64,000 bases of DNA from Anaerolineaceae bacterium (GCA_016927865.1 JAFGLU010000118.1:24634-88633); one strand, 5' to 3'. Numbered from the stretch's first letter, positions 24,328 to 32,276 are shown. Program-made: numbers and translations. The notes: generated by a model from the sequence alone, not told the origin.

Positions 24328-25271
24328 GTCGTTTGCAACTCTTGAATTACGCGAAGAATCGCCTCGCGCAATTCCGGTGGATCAACGATGGCTGCCTGGT
24401 TTCCAAGGCCAAAAACCAACATTTTCGCCAGGTCCATTGATTCGACTTGAAAACGAAGCGTTTTCCATCCATTTTGTGGGTCCGTCCAGGTGATTTGAAA
24501 ACGCCCCGGCATCAGCGATTGCACAAATCCCAGCCGGTCGGGATGAATCCGCAGGGTGAAGGTGTATTCCGCAATGGATTCGCGAAATTCCTTCAGGTGC
24601 TCGTGCCAAAACTTTATCAGGTCAAAGCCGTTTTCCCGCTCAAAATGCGTATTCTGGATTTGGATCGAGTGGAAGCGGGCGATGCGATACATCCGGTAAG
24701 CACTATCCCGCTTTGCGATCAGGTACCATTGAGAGGCTTTTGCGACCAGGCTGTAAGGCTCTAGAAGCCGTTCGGCAACCTCCCCATTGAAATTCTCGTA
24801 CGTTGCCTGGATCCGGTAATCTTCGAACACCGCCTTCTGTAGATCGCTCCAGAACGGCAAGGGAGTATCATCTTGCCACCACCAGACCGGATCAAGATAA
24901 ATACGCTGCCGCACCTGCTCCGCAATCGACTGCTGTTCGAGGGGGAGAGCCGCTGAGAGCTTGTGCTGAAGGCGTTTGGTTGCTTCCCCCAGGCCAATAT
25001 CATTCATCAGTTGCGTGTTTTCGGAGATAAACAATACCCGAATCTCCGCCTCATTCAGCCCGGTAAGGGTCGTGCGGTAATTTTCGTCTAGAGCTATGCC
25101 GCCCCCATGCCCACCATCCGCGTATATCGGGACCCCAGCGTACGATAGTGCATCGATATCGCGCAAAATGGTCCGCCGGGAAACGCCCAGTTCCTCGGCC
25201 AGGGTTTGCGCGGTTAGTTTCCCCCTGGTTTGCAGCAGTAGCATAATTGAAAGCAGCCGGTCAGCGCGCAT
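24261..25271 (-). CDS. WYL-domain transcriptional regulator
   Basis: DNA-binding regulator. An N-terminal HTH_11/DeoR-type helix-turn-helix (MRADRLLSIMLLLQTRGKLT with SRRTILRDIDAL) is followed by a WYL ligand-binding domain (EPYSLVAKASQWYLIAKRD with YRIARF) and a WCX extension. It has 336 residues, with a GAGGAG site 3 nt before the ATG. The last 21 residues (ending PEFEVFMGAKPP) and the stop codon are read from the palindromic element at 24217-24327, so an element insertion seems to have replaced the original end. A perfect 10-5-10 inverted repeat 29 nt upstream is a strong operator candidate, probably shared with the divergent alpha/beta hydrolase. Confidence 0.9.
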   Translation of the reverse strand: MRADRLLSIMLLLQTRGKLTAQTLAEELGVSRRTILRDIDALSYAGVPIYADGGHGGGIALDENYRTTLTGLNEAEIRVLFISENTQLMNDIGLGEATKRLQHKLSAALPLEQQSIAEQVRQRIYLDPVWWWQDDTPLPFWSDLQKAVFEDYRIQATYENFNGEVAERLLEPYSLVAKASQWYLIAKRDSAYRMYRIARFHSIQIQNTHFERENGFDLIKFWHEHLKEFRESIAEYTFTLRIHPDRLGFVQSLMPGRFQITWTDPQNGWKTLRFQVESMDLAKMLVFGLGNQAAIVDPPELREAILRVIQELQTTYLLTGVGEVPEFEVFMGAKPP

Positions 25272-25299
25272 AAGCTCCTCTAATTCTTTCTAGTTCAGC

Positions 25300-25324
25300 T
25301 TGGGTGACAATAGGTGTCACCCAA
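25300..25324. promoter_or_regulatory. TTGGGTGACA-atagg-TGTCACCCAA operator
   Basis: Perfect inverted repeat of 10+5+10 bp just upstream of the WYL regulator start and in the region divergent to the hydrolase gene. Symmetry and position fit autoregulation by the WYL dimer (inference). Confidence 0.7.
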
Positions 25325-25365
25325 GATAGTTTATCATGATCCTGAAAGAATGATCCTAATTGGAG

Positions 25366-25440
25366 GGTCATTGGGAATTGGCATGGTGCCCCCCGCATTT
25401 TGGGGTGTGAGAGCGGCAGCTACCACGGCAACTCCAAGAG
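25366..25440 (-). repeat. Second-family palindromic element, half-core state, reversed
   Basis: Read leftward, GGAGTTGCCGTGGT begins the element and GCCAATTCCCAATGACC ends it, as in the copy at 26428. Only one arm of the core hairpin (CCGCATTTTGGGGTGTGAGAG read rightward, in part) remains. Confidence 0.65.
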
Positions 25441-25467
25441 AACCTAATTGGATGGAGGATAAACGTA

Positions 25468-26289
25468 ATGGGAAAGACAACGAAAGATTATATGACCTTG
25501 GACGGCGCAAAAATCTACTATGAGACCGCTGGCCAGGGAGATGCTGTGCTGTTCGCGCATGCTGGTTTCGTTGATAGCCGCATGTGGGATGCGCAGTTTG
25601 AATACTTCGCGCGATATTACCAGGTGATCCGCTTCGACATGCGCGGATATGGCAAGTCGGACCCTACGCAAGAACCGGTAGTCCGCCGGAAGGAAATTTA
25701 TTCTTTGATGAGGCATCTGAGCATCCAAAAAGCAGCGCTGGTGGGCTGTTCCATGGGCGGAGCAACCGTCCTCGACTTTGCCCTGGAGCACCCCGATATG
25801 GCACAGGCGCTGGTTCTGGTCTCAACAGTTCCGGGTGGTTTTGAAATGCAAGGGGAACCGCCGCCGGGGCTGTTTGAAATGATCGCCGCGCTCCAGCAAA
25901 ATGATTTGCAGCGAGCGTCTGAACTGCAAATTCAACTATGGGTAGATGGCATGTTCCGGAAACCCGAGCAGGTCGATCCCCGGGTGAGGCGGCGCGCGGC
26001 AGAGATGAACCGTACAGCGGTGGCAAACCAAACCTACCTGAGGGCAGACATGCAGCTTTTGCAGCCGCTTGATCCCCCGGCGGCGAACCGGCTCAAGGAA
26101 GTACAGATTCCTACAATGGTCATCGCGGGTGAGTTGGATCATCCGGAGATTTTGCGAGCAGCGGCATTCATGGCGCAAGAGATTCCCTCTGCAAAAATAC
26201 GGATCTTGTCGAATGGTGCGCACATGCTCAATATGGAGCTGCCGGATGCATTTAACCAGGCCGGGTTTGACTTTTTACAAGGAGAATAG
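25468..26289 (+). CDS. Alpha/beta-fold hydrolase
   Basis: Cytoplasmic serine hydrolase; the exact ester or other substrate is unknown. It has 273 residues. The oxyanion region is VLFAHAGFVDSRMW, the nucleophile elbow GCSMGG (serine near residue 97), the acid in GELDHPE and the histidine in SNGAHMLNMELPD. It resembles 3-oxoadipate enol-lactonase-type hydrolases. GGAGG lies 8 nt before the ATG. It is divergent from the WYL regulator and shares the TTGGGTGACA palindrome region with it, so it is probably the regulator's target. A second-family palindromic element remnant lies in its leader. Confidence 0.85.
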   Translation: MGKTTKDYMTLDGAKIYYETAGQGDAVLFAHAGFVDSRMWDAQFEYFARYYQVIRFDMRGYGKSDPTQEPVVRRKEIYSLMRHLSIQKAALVGCSMGGATVLDFALEHPDMAQALVLVSTVPGGFEMQGEPPPGLFEMIAALQQNDLQRASELQIQLWVDGMFRKPEQVDPRVRRRAAEMNRTAVANQTYLRADMQLLQPLDPPAANRLKEVQIPTMVIAGELDHPEILRAAAFMAQEIPSAKIRILSNGAHMLNMELPDAFNQAGFDFLQGE

Positions 26290-26427
26290 CAGATTTGCGG
26301 ATATAAACTCAGGGCTATAAGAACCTCAAAATCGCTTTCCTTCCGAATTTTCGGACAGATTCTAGGGAAAAATCCTATCAGCTTAGGGCGATTGCCCTGC
26401 TCTCGTTCTACAAGCGGCACAGGGCTC

Positions 26428-26534
26428 TCTAGGAGTTGCCGTGGTAGGTACCGCATTTAGGGGTGTGTGGGTGGCGAAGCCACTCAAACACCCCTAAAAA
26501 TGCGGATTTCGCCACGCCAATTTCCAATGAACCC
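26428..26534 (+). repeat. Second-family palindromic element, full state
   Basis: Core 26451-26505: CCGCATTTAGGGGTGTGTGG... pairs with ACACCCCTAAAAATGCGG around the loop GAA, with small bulges. Outer arms GGAGTTGCCGTGGT and GCCAATTTCCAATGAACCC are shared with the copies at 24132 and 25366. Confidence 0.75.
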
Positions 26535-26570
26535 GGCACCAGCCACAAGCGCAATTGGTAGAGATACGAG

Positions 26571-26576
26571 TATAAT
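26571..26576 (+). promoter_or_regulatory. -10 box before the GNAT gene
   Basis: Perfect TATAAT about 84 nt before the chosen GNAT start. Confidence 0.4.
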
Positions 26577-26659
26577 AGGATGGCGCCGGGCTGGAAGGCA
26601 TCCTTTCTTTTTGGCTCCGGTAGTTTTATAGAATGCACCGAACACGCATTGAGGTTGTT

Positions 26660-27184
26660 ATGGTCGTTATCCGCCCCGCCACCCCCGCTGATTGTCAAGC
26701 CCTGGCTCACGTTCAAGTCGACAGCTACCGCTGTGCCTATGCCGGGCAATTCCCCCAACCTTACCTGGATCATTTTTCCTATGAAGAGCAGGAAAAAGAT
26801 TGGGTCGATTGGTTTGCGTCTGGCAAGGGCGATATATTACTGGTCGCCGAGCATCCCCAGGAAGGCGTGATCGGTTACCTGCTGGCGTTCAAACAGGCCG
26901 GGCTGCCAGGTTATGACGCGGAAATTGCCGCCATGCACGTGCGCCAGGACCACCAAAAACACGGGGTGGGCAGCGCACTGCTGCGCAAGTCGGTTGAGAT
27001 GTTGATTGAGTACGGCGCGAAGTCGGTGATGCTGTGGACGCTGCGCGGCAACCCGGCCCGAGCCTGGTATGAGAGTTTGCAGGGCAAGTTCATCAGCGGC
27101 AAGACTTATCCCGTGTACGACCAGGATATCGTTGAGGTGTCCTATGGTTGGAGCGATATTCGGGTGCTGTTGAGCGAGGAGTGA
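26660..27184 (+). CDS. GNAT acetyltransferase
   Basis: Acetyl-CoA-dependent N-acetyltransferase of unknown acceptor. It has 174 residues from the ATG at 26660, which is preferred to 26633 because GAGG lies 5 nt upstream and the fold starts at VVIRPATPADCQAL. Motif A, the acetyl-CoA loop, is seen as MHVRQDHQKHGVGSALL, and motif B as LWTLRGNPARAWYES. It is followed 4 nt later by a small zinc-binding protein gene, so the two share a transcript that ends at the hairpin at 27377-27409. Confidence 0.85.
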   Translation: MVVIRPATPADCQALAHVQVDSYRCAYAGQFPQPYLDHFSYEEQEKDWVDWFASGKGDILLVAEHPQEGVIGYLLAFKQAGLPGYDAEIAAMHVRQDHQKHGVGSALLRKSVEMLIEYGAKSVMLWTLRGNPARAWYESLQGKFISGKTYPVYDQDIVEVSYGWSDIRVLLSEE

Positions 27185-27188
27185 GTGC

Positions 27189-27404
27189 ATGGGCCGTATC
27201 TTGAAGCGCTGCGACGTGTGCAAACGCTTCCATGCGGCCTATGTTGTGGATGACCCGCTCTATCCGGGCGGCAAGGCGAATTATTGTTTCAAATGCTGGA
27301 AGAAAAAGTTTGGCGATGCGCCTCCACCGAAAGAACAGAGCGGGGAGACGCTAGCGCGAAACGAGTCCGAATCTTCAGATCCTAAGGGTCTTAAAGACCA
27401 TTAG
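27189..27404 (+). CDS. Small zinc-ribbon protein
   Basis: 71 residues, function unknown. Two CxxC knuckles (CDVCKRF and CFKCWKK) separated by about 24 residues make a zinc ribbon; the tail is polar and charged. It starts 4 nt after the GNAT stop. The terminator hairpin begins inside the coding sequence, so the last residues (SDPKGLKDH) are encoded by its 5' arm. Confidence 0.7.
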   Translation: MGRILKRCDVCKRFHAAYVVDDPLYPGGKANYCFKCWKKKFGDAPPPKEQSGETLARNESESSDPKGLKDH

Positions 27405-27409
27405 GATCT
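27377..27409. terminator. Bidirectional terminator between zinc protein and SDR
   Basis: AGATCCTAAGGGTC-TTAAA-GACCATTAGGATCT, a long stem between convergent genes. It overlaps the 3' end of the zinc-ribbon gene. Confidence 0.65.
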
Positions 27410-27417
27410 AATTGGTT

Positions 27418-28245
27418 CTACGATTGTGTGGCAGCCACCAGCCTGCGCCGCGCGTTTTTGCGCTCGTGGGCCAGCCGCCAGCGCTCGCCAACGATCCAAG
27501 CGATTAACGGGGCGGGCACAACGCTGCCCAGCGCTTGCAAAATGCGGTTGAGCGTACCGGGAATGTAGACGGCTTTGCCCTTGAGGGCGCTGTCGATGGT
27601 CCCGGCGGCGACCGAGCCGGTGTTCTGGGTGGTGAGCTTGCCCATCAAGCCCTGGGCCTCGATGGACTCGATGCATTCGGGCGTGGTGGGCATGCCCGCC
27701 GGGCACAGCGCCGTGATGCTGACACCGACGTCGCGCAGTTCTTCGCGCAGGGCCAGTGAGAAGTCTAGTAAAAAGCGCTTGGAGGCGGCGTAAGTGGCTT
27801 TGACGGGCATGGGGTAAAAGGCCGCCAGGCTGGCAACATTGATGATGCGGAAGGTGCGTACCGGGTCGCGCTGCTGGATGAGGGCGTGGGTCACCTCCAG
27901 GGTGCCTTCGATGTTCAGGCGGATGATGGTGCGGATTTTCTCGAAGGGCTGCTCGTAGAAGGAGCCTTCGAAATCCAACCCAGCAACGTTAATTACCATC
28001 CAAAAGCGCATCCGCTCGCCGGTGAAGGTGTCGAATAACTGCGCCCGAGAGGCCGGGTTGGTCAGGTCGCTGGTGTAGCAGCGCACATCCACGTTATAGG
28101 CTTTTTGCAGCCCGCCGGCCAACGTTTCGAGCGGGGCGGGCTTGAGGTCGGTTAGCACCAGGTTCCAGCCTCGGGAGGCACATTCGGTGGCGAAAGCCTT
28201 TCCCAATCCGCCGGTTGCTCCAGTAATCAATACCCAACTGTTCAT
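27418..28245 (-). CDS. Short-chain dehydrogenase/reductase
   Basis: NAD(P)-dependent oxidoreductase with a Rossmann fold, 275 residues. Cofactor motif TGATGGLG near residue 8, the NVAG element in VINVAGLDFEG, and catalytic YAASK preceded by INVASLAAF. It resembles DltE/YqjQ-type SDRs with a hydrophobic C-terminal stretch (LGSVVPAPLIAWIV). The ATG at 28245 has GAGGAG upstream; the track start at 28368 is inside a palindromic element. The promoter at 28422-28450 gives a leader of about 170 nt that contains the whole palindromic element. It is probably co-regulated with the divergent SDR by the TetR protein. Confidence 0.87.
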   Translation of the reverse strand: MNSWVLITGATGGLGKAFATECASRGWNLVLTDLKPAPLETLAGGLQKAYNVDVRCYTSDLTNPASRAQLFDTFTGERMRFWMVINVAGLDFEGSFYEQPFEKIRTIIRLNIEGTLEVTHALIQQRDPVRTFRIINVASLAAFYPMPVKATYAASKRFLLDFSLALREELRDVGVSITALCPAGMPTTPECIESIEAQGLMGKLTTQNTGSVAAGTIDSALKGKAVYIPGTLNRILQALGSVVPAPLIAWIVGERWRLAHERKNARRRLVAATQS

Positions 28246-28298
28246 TATTTTCTCCTCGTCCAAATTCGTCCCGCTTGGGGCGGGAAGGTGTATCTGCA

Positions 28299-28410
28299 GT
28301 AACTGCTCAGAGGGTGAGGAAAGTTCCCGAATTTGAGGTATGTGTGGGGCGCGAAGCGCCCCACACATACCTCAAATTCGGGCTTCTTCCACTTCTAGCT
28401 GAGTAGTTAC
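28299..28410. repeat. Palindromic element, copy 5 (complete)
   Basis: 112 bp. Outer arms GTAACTGCTCAG (28299) and CTGAGTAGTTAC (28399) pair. The inner stem CCCGAATTTGAGGTATGTGT... (28326-28352) pairs perfectly over 27 bp with 28356-28382 around the loop GAA. It lies wholly in the 5' untranslated region of the leftward SDR gene. Confidence 0.95.
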
Positions 28411-28421
28411 CATCTGCAATG

Positions 28422-28450
28422 AGTATAGCCAGGAATCTTGGAAAAGTCAA
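28422..28450 (-). promoter_or_regulatory. Leftward promoter TTGACT-17-TATACT
   Basis: Near-consensus sigma-70 promoter for the leftward SDR gene: -35 at 28450-28445 and -10 at 28427-28422. One operator copy abuts the -35 box. Confidence 0.75.
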
Positions 28451-28451
28451 T

Positions 28452-28510
28452 CGTTTGTTTGAAACTAATGTATAAATCATATTGACAAAACGTTTGTTTG
28501 AAACTATAAT
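28452..28510 (+). promoter_or_regulatory. Rightward consensus promoter with twin operators
   Basis: Perfect TTGACA (28482-28487), 17-nt spacer, perfect TATAAT (28505-28510). The 16-bp sequence CGTTTGTTTGAAACTA occurs at 28452-28467 and again at 28491-28506, the second filling the spacer and touching the -10 box. Such placement suits repression by the TetR-family protein encoded downstream. Confidence 0.85.
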
Positions 28511-28573
28511 CATCCTAACATCAATCGGTCTAGGGCTTCCCTGCCCATAACGGGCACATCAAGGAGCGGAATC

Positions 28574-29461
28574 ATGGAAAATGCACTTTCAGGCAAAACG
28601 TTTGTCGTCACCGGAGCGACCTCGGGCATTGGGCAGGCCGCGGCAGCGCAATTAGCATCGCAAGGTGCTTTTGTCATCGGCGTGGGGCGCTCGGCAGAGC
28701 GCAACCAGGCCGCCGAGCGGCAGCTGCGCGAAGCCTATCCTGACGCGCGGGTAGAGTTCTGCCTGGCGGATTTGACCTTGCAAAGCGAGGTGCACCAGTT
28801 GGCCGATGCCATCCAGAAAAAGCTGGCGGAAGCGGGTATACCTGCGCTGGACGGGCTGATCAACAACGCTGGGATGTTCAGCGCATGGTACACGCAGACG
28901 GCCGAGGGCTTTCAGGTGGTGTGGGCGCTCAATCACCTGGCACCCTTCCTGCTCACCTATCGCTTACTGCCATTGCTCAAAGCGGCGCCGATGGGGCGGG
29001 TGGTGACGGTCAGCTCGTATTCGCACAACCTGGCGCGCTTCCGTTGGAATGACGTGCAACTGCGGCGCTTCTACAACGGGCTGTCCTCATACAAGCAGAG
29101 CAAGATGGCCAATGTGCTGTTCACCGCCGAACTGAACCGCCGGCTGGGGGCGCAATCTGCGCTGCGGGCCTTTGCCGCCGACCCGGGGTTGGTGAAAACC
29201 GACATAGCCTTCAAGGGTACGCCGGGTTTTGTGCAATTGATCTGGAAGTTCCGGCGCAACGCGGGCATCAGCTCCGAAGAATCGGCCCGCGGGGTGGTGT
29301 TCCTGGCCACTGAGCCGTCCATCCAAAACCGGACGGAGGTCTACTGGAAGCACAGCGTTCCCAAGAAACCGGACGGATACGCTTTGAAGGAGGCTAACGG
29401 CAAACGCCTGTGGGCCATCTCTGAGCAGCAGTGCGGGATTAAGACCGAGGGGCAGCTATGA
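28574..29461 (+). CDS. Short-chain dehydrogenase, retinol-dehydrogenase-like
   Basis: NAD(P)-dependent oxidoreductase, 295 residues. TGATSGIGQAAA binds the cofactor, LINNAGMFS is the NNAG motif, VTVSSYSHNL holds the catalytic serine and the active-site tyrosine/lysine lie in YKQSKMANVLF. The overall pattern matches WWOX/RDH-like SDRs. The stop overlaps the TetR start as ATGA. It is transcribed from the consensus promoter with twin operators at 28452-28510 and is therefore probably repressed by its neighbour. Removal of a small hydrophobic aldehyde or ketone is possible. Confidence 0.88.
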   Translation: MENALSGKTFVVTGATSGIGQAAAAQLASQGAFVIGVGRSAERNQAAERQLREAYPDARVEFCLADLTLQSEVHQLADAIQKKLAEAGIPALDGLINNAGMFSAWYTQTAEGFQVVWALNHLAPFLLTYRLLPLLKAAPMGRVVTVSSYSHNLARFRWNDVQLRRFYNGLSSYKQSKMANVLFTAELNRRLGAQSALRAFAADPGLVKTDIAFKGTPGFVQLIWKFRRNAGISSEESARGVVFLATEPSIQNRTEVYWKHSVPKKPDGYALKEANGKRLWAISEQQCGIKTEGQL

Positions 29462-30057
29462 CTGCGCTGCCGCCGGAGAAACGCATTCTGGAAGCTACCA
29501 TTACTTGCATCGAGCAGGATGGAATTGATAACCTGACCACGCGCAAGATTGCTGAGCAGGCTGAGGTGAATATTGCTGCTATCAATTACTACTTCCGCAG
29601 CAAGGAACGTCTGGTGGAAGAAGCCAAGCAAATGACCCTGGAGCACATGCGGGGAGATTTGCTGGAGATTGTTGAGCAGGCTGAAACGCCTTTCCAGCAG
29701 CGCTTGGAGGAAGTGGTGGCGTACCTGATCGATGGGGGCAAGCGCTTTCCAAAGATCGTGATGGCGCACATGTACGCGATATTGGTGGAAAAGCGCCACG
29801 ATACGCCTGCACTATATATGTTTCGCGATATTTTTGAGCGCATCAACCGCCAGGCGGTGGCGGCTTACCCCCAGTTTTCGGAAGTAAATGTGCGCGCAGC
29901 CCTGGCTCAGGTAATGTCGGCGGCGTTTTTCACCATGCTCGCGCCGGATTTTTTCCAGGAGAAGAATTTCCTGGTGGCGGAGGATGAGGCCAGCACCGGG
30001 CGATTGGCTGGATACACGGCGCGAATGTTTGAGCGCTGTATGCACATCGAGCCGTAA
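29458..30057 (+). CDS. TetR-family regulator
   Basis: Ligand-responsive repressor of 199 residues. The N-terminal helix-turn-helix is seen as TTRKIAEQAEVNIAAINYYF; the remaining helices form the ligand domain. It overlaps the SDR gene by 4 nt, so its level is tied to the operon it most likely represses. The twin CGTTTGTTTGAAACTA boxes are the candidate operators. It is followed by a strong hairpin. Confidence 0.9.
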   Translation: MTALPPEKRILEATITCIEQDGIDNLTTRKIAEQAEVNIAAINYYFRSKERLVEEAKQMTLEHMRGDLLEIVEQAETPFQQRLEEVVAYLIDGGKRFPKIVMAHMYAILVEKRHDTPALYMFRDIFERINRQAVAAYPQFSEVNVRAALAQVMSAAFFTMLAPDFFQEKNFLVAEDEASTGRLAGYTARMFERCMHIEP

Positions 30058-30062
30058 GCTGA

Positions 30063-30103
30063 GATCGTAGTAGGGGTAATTCATGAATTCCCCCTACTAC
30101 GAT
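30063..30103 (+). terminator. Terminator after the SDR-tetR operon
   Basis: ATCGTAGTAGGGG pairs with CCCCTACTACGAT across a central AATTCATGAATT palindrome. No long T-tract follows, so efficiency is uncertain. Confidence 0.5.
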
Positions 30104-30143
30104 TCTTGCGGCCATTGTAGAGATTCCGTGGGCTTTTCTACGA

Positions 30144-30149
30144 TATAAT
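30144..30149 (+). promoter_or_regulatory. -10 box of the second MFS gene
   Basis: Perfect TATAAT 42 nt before the ATG at 30192. Confidence 0.45.
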
Positions 30150-30191
30150 GACCCTGTCCCACATTTTATTCATTGCAAAAGAGACCCCTCC

Positions 30192-31406
30192 ATGACTGCT
30201 CTATCGTCACGCCTATCCAAAGCTCCCCGCGAGTTAAAACTCTTCGTCGCTGCCTCCCTGGTAATGGGGATGGGTTACAGTTTATTCGACTCCATTTTCA
30301 ACAATTTTCTCAACGAGAATTATGCCCTAACCGGGTTCCAGCGTTCCTTCCTTGAGTTTCCCCGCGAACTGCCCGGCTTTTTGACCATTTTCATCACAGC
30401 CTTGTTCTGGTTTTTGTGCAGCCGCCGTCTGGGGGGCATGGCGCTGTTGTTTAGCGCGGCCGGCGTGTTATTAATCGCTTATGTCTCTCCCAGCTATGGC
30501 ATCATGGTGCTGTGGCTGTTCCTGTACAGCGCCGGGCAGCACGTCTTCATGCCGATTGCTTCCACCATTGGCATGGAATTGGCTCGAGAGGGGCAGGCTG
30601 GTCGCCGCCTGGGGCAGCTCAACGCGGTGCGCAACTTCGCCGCCATTTTTGGCAGCGCGCTGGTTTTTGTGGGCTTCCGCTACCTGGGCATGACCTTTCA
30701 GTTGACCTTCACCCTGGCGGCGGTGGGGTTTGTGATTGCCGCTGTGCTGCTCTTTTCCATGCAGCGCGGGCGGCCCCAGCCGTCGGGCGAAATCCTCAAA
30801 CTGAAGAAAGAATACCGCCTGTATTACATCCTGGCGGTGCTATACGGCTCGCGCAAGCAGTTGTTCATCACCTTTGCACCGTGGGTGCTGGTGACAGTGT
30901 TCAACCAGCCCACCCAAACCCTGGCAACGCTCATCACCGTGGGCGGGATCATCGGCATCATCTTCCAGCCCATCCTGGGGCGGGCCATCGACCGCTTTGG
31001 CGAGCGCACGGTGTTGATCAGCGAGGCTGTACTGTTGGTGTTTGTGTGCTTTGGGTATGGGTTTGCGCGCTCATTTTTACCCGAAGGCACGGCCTTCCTG
31101 GTGGTGTGCGGGTGCTATCTGCTGGATCAGATGCTCATGTCGGTGAGCATGGCTCGCTCGACCTATATGAAGAAGATTGCGCTCAAGCCGGATGATATCC
31201 AACCGGCCCTGGCGGCGGGTGTGAGCATTGACCACATCTTTTCGATCTCGCTGGCCCTGCTGGGCGGCGTGATCTGGAATCAATTTGGCTACCAGTATGT
31301 GTTCTTGATGGGCGTGGTGATTGCCGCTATTAATATCTTTGCCGCCTCGCATATTCGCCTGCCCAAACAACTCGTTGCCATTCAAGCTGAACCGGAGGTT
31401 GCATAA
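30192..31406 (+). CDS. MFS transporter
   Basis: Inner-membrane transporter of 404 residues and about twelve membrane segments. Motif-like stretches GRRLGQLNAVRNFAAIFG and LGRAIDRFGERTVL are seen. The start MTALSSRLSKAPRELKLFVA is normal for the superfamily, with TATAAT 42 nt upstream. The substrate is not predictable. The same reading frame remains open for 48 codons after the TAA, see the entry at 31407. It is not clearly part of a larger operon. Confidence 0.82.
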   Translation: MTALSSRLSKAPRELKLFVAASLVMGMGYSLFDSIFNNFLNENYALTGFQRSFLEFPRELPGFLTIFITALFWFLCSRRLGGMALLFSAAGVLLIAYVSPSYGIMVLWLFLYSAGQHVFMPIASTIGMELAREGQAGRRLGQLNAVRNFAAIFGSALVFVGFRYLGMTFQLTFTLAAVGFVIAAVLLFSMQRGRPQPSGEILKLKKEYRLYYILAVLYGSRKQLFITFAPWVLVTVFNQPTQTLATLITVGGIIGIIFQPILGRAIDRFGERTVLISEAVLLVFVCFGYGFARSFLPEGTAFLVVCGCYLLDQMLMSVSMARSTYMKKIALKPDDIQPALAAGVSIDHIFSISLALLGGVIWNQFGYQYVFLMGVVIAAINIFAASHIRLPKQLVAIQAEPEVA

Positions 31407-31550
31407 ACGACGAGCGGTAATGTCAAAGAGGCTTTGATCGAGACGCTGTGGAACAGCTGGCAAGCGAAGCGGTTCCGCGCGCAGCGCCGCAATGGGCCTT
31501 TTGCAGTGTGCTACCGCGGTGGGGCCAAGTACATGGGTGAGATGGCGTAG
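31407..31550 (+). other. Open frame directly after the MFS stop codon
   Basis: In the same frame as the MFS gene, the 48 codons after TAA read TTSGNVKEALIETLWNSWQA and on to YRGGAKYMGEMA before a TAG. There is no ATG at its beginning; TTG at 31434 could start a 38-residue peptide. The composition looks protein-like. It may be a small gene, a decayed gene end or chance in GC-rich DNA. Confidence 0.3.
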
Positions 31551-31664
31551 GAGAAAGAAGAGGGACCTGCCACGGTAAATCCTGGAGAACCAATTTCCTC
31601 TTTGACACTCCCTTGATGATTGGGCCCTCTGGTTTCATGTATAATGAAATCGGAGGGCCGAACT

Positions 31665-32276
31665 ATGAGCTTCTTCTTCGATCCAAATGTAGCGTATGTA
31701 TTGTTAGTAGGGGGCGCTGTGATGGCCATTCTGGCCTTGTTCGCGCCGGGCACGGGCATTCTGGAGGTGGGCGCGGTGCTCATCCTGGCTCTGGCCGGGT
31801 ACAGCATTGCCAATCTGCCGGTGAACGTTTGGGCGCTGGTGTTGTTGGCTGTCAGCTTGATACCCTTCTTCGTTGCGGTGCGGGTGCGCAAAAACAGTTG
31901 GATGTATCTGCTGGGGGCGCTGGTTGCCATGACCCTGGGCTCGGTGTTCGCTTTTCGCACCACCGAGAGCGGCCTAAGGCTGAATCCCATCCTGGCGATC
32001 ATTGTTTCGGGTCTGTCGGCGGGTTTGCTGTGGCTGATGGCTCGCAAGAGCTTAGCGGCTTTTCAAATGACCCCCAACCACAGCCTTGAAGGGCTGATTG
32101 GGCAGATTGGCACAGCCAAGACCGACCTGCGGCCGCAAGGCGCAATTTTTGTCGGCGGCGAACAATGGACCGCCAATAGCGAGGAGTATATTCCAGCAGG
32201 AAGCGCGGTGCGCGTGGTGCGCAGAAGCGGCCTGGTGTTGGATGTCGAACCTGTTTCAACCCCTGAATCCAAATAG
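31665..32276 (+). CDS. NfeD-like membrane protein
   Basis: Membrane partner of slipin/stomatin proteins, 203 residues. Four to five hydrophobic segments fill residues 8-125, followed by an OB-fold NfeD C-terminal domain (LEGLIGQIGTAKTDLRPQG and GSAVRVVRRSGLVLDVEP). The ATG at 31665 (MSFFFDPNVAYV) has GGAGGG upstream; the track start at 31620 precedes the -10 box TATAAT at 31640-31645 and is wrong. It is followed by the slipin gene after 12 nt. The pair is a widespread membrane-organising module; no serine-protease domain is fused here. Confidence 0.88.
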   Translation: MSFFFDPNVAYVLLVGGAVMAILALFAPGTGILEVGAVLILALAGYSIANLPVNVWALVLLAVSLIPFFVAVRVRKNSWMYLLGALVAMTLGSVFAFRTTESGLRLNPILAIIVSGLSAGLLWLMARKSLAAFQMTPNHSLEGLIGQIGTAKTDLRPQGAIFVGGEQWTANSEEYIPAGSAVRVVRRSGLVLDVEPVSTPESK

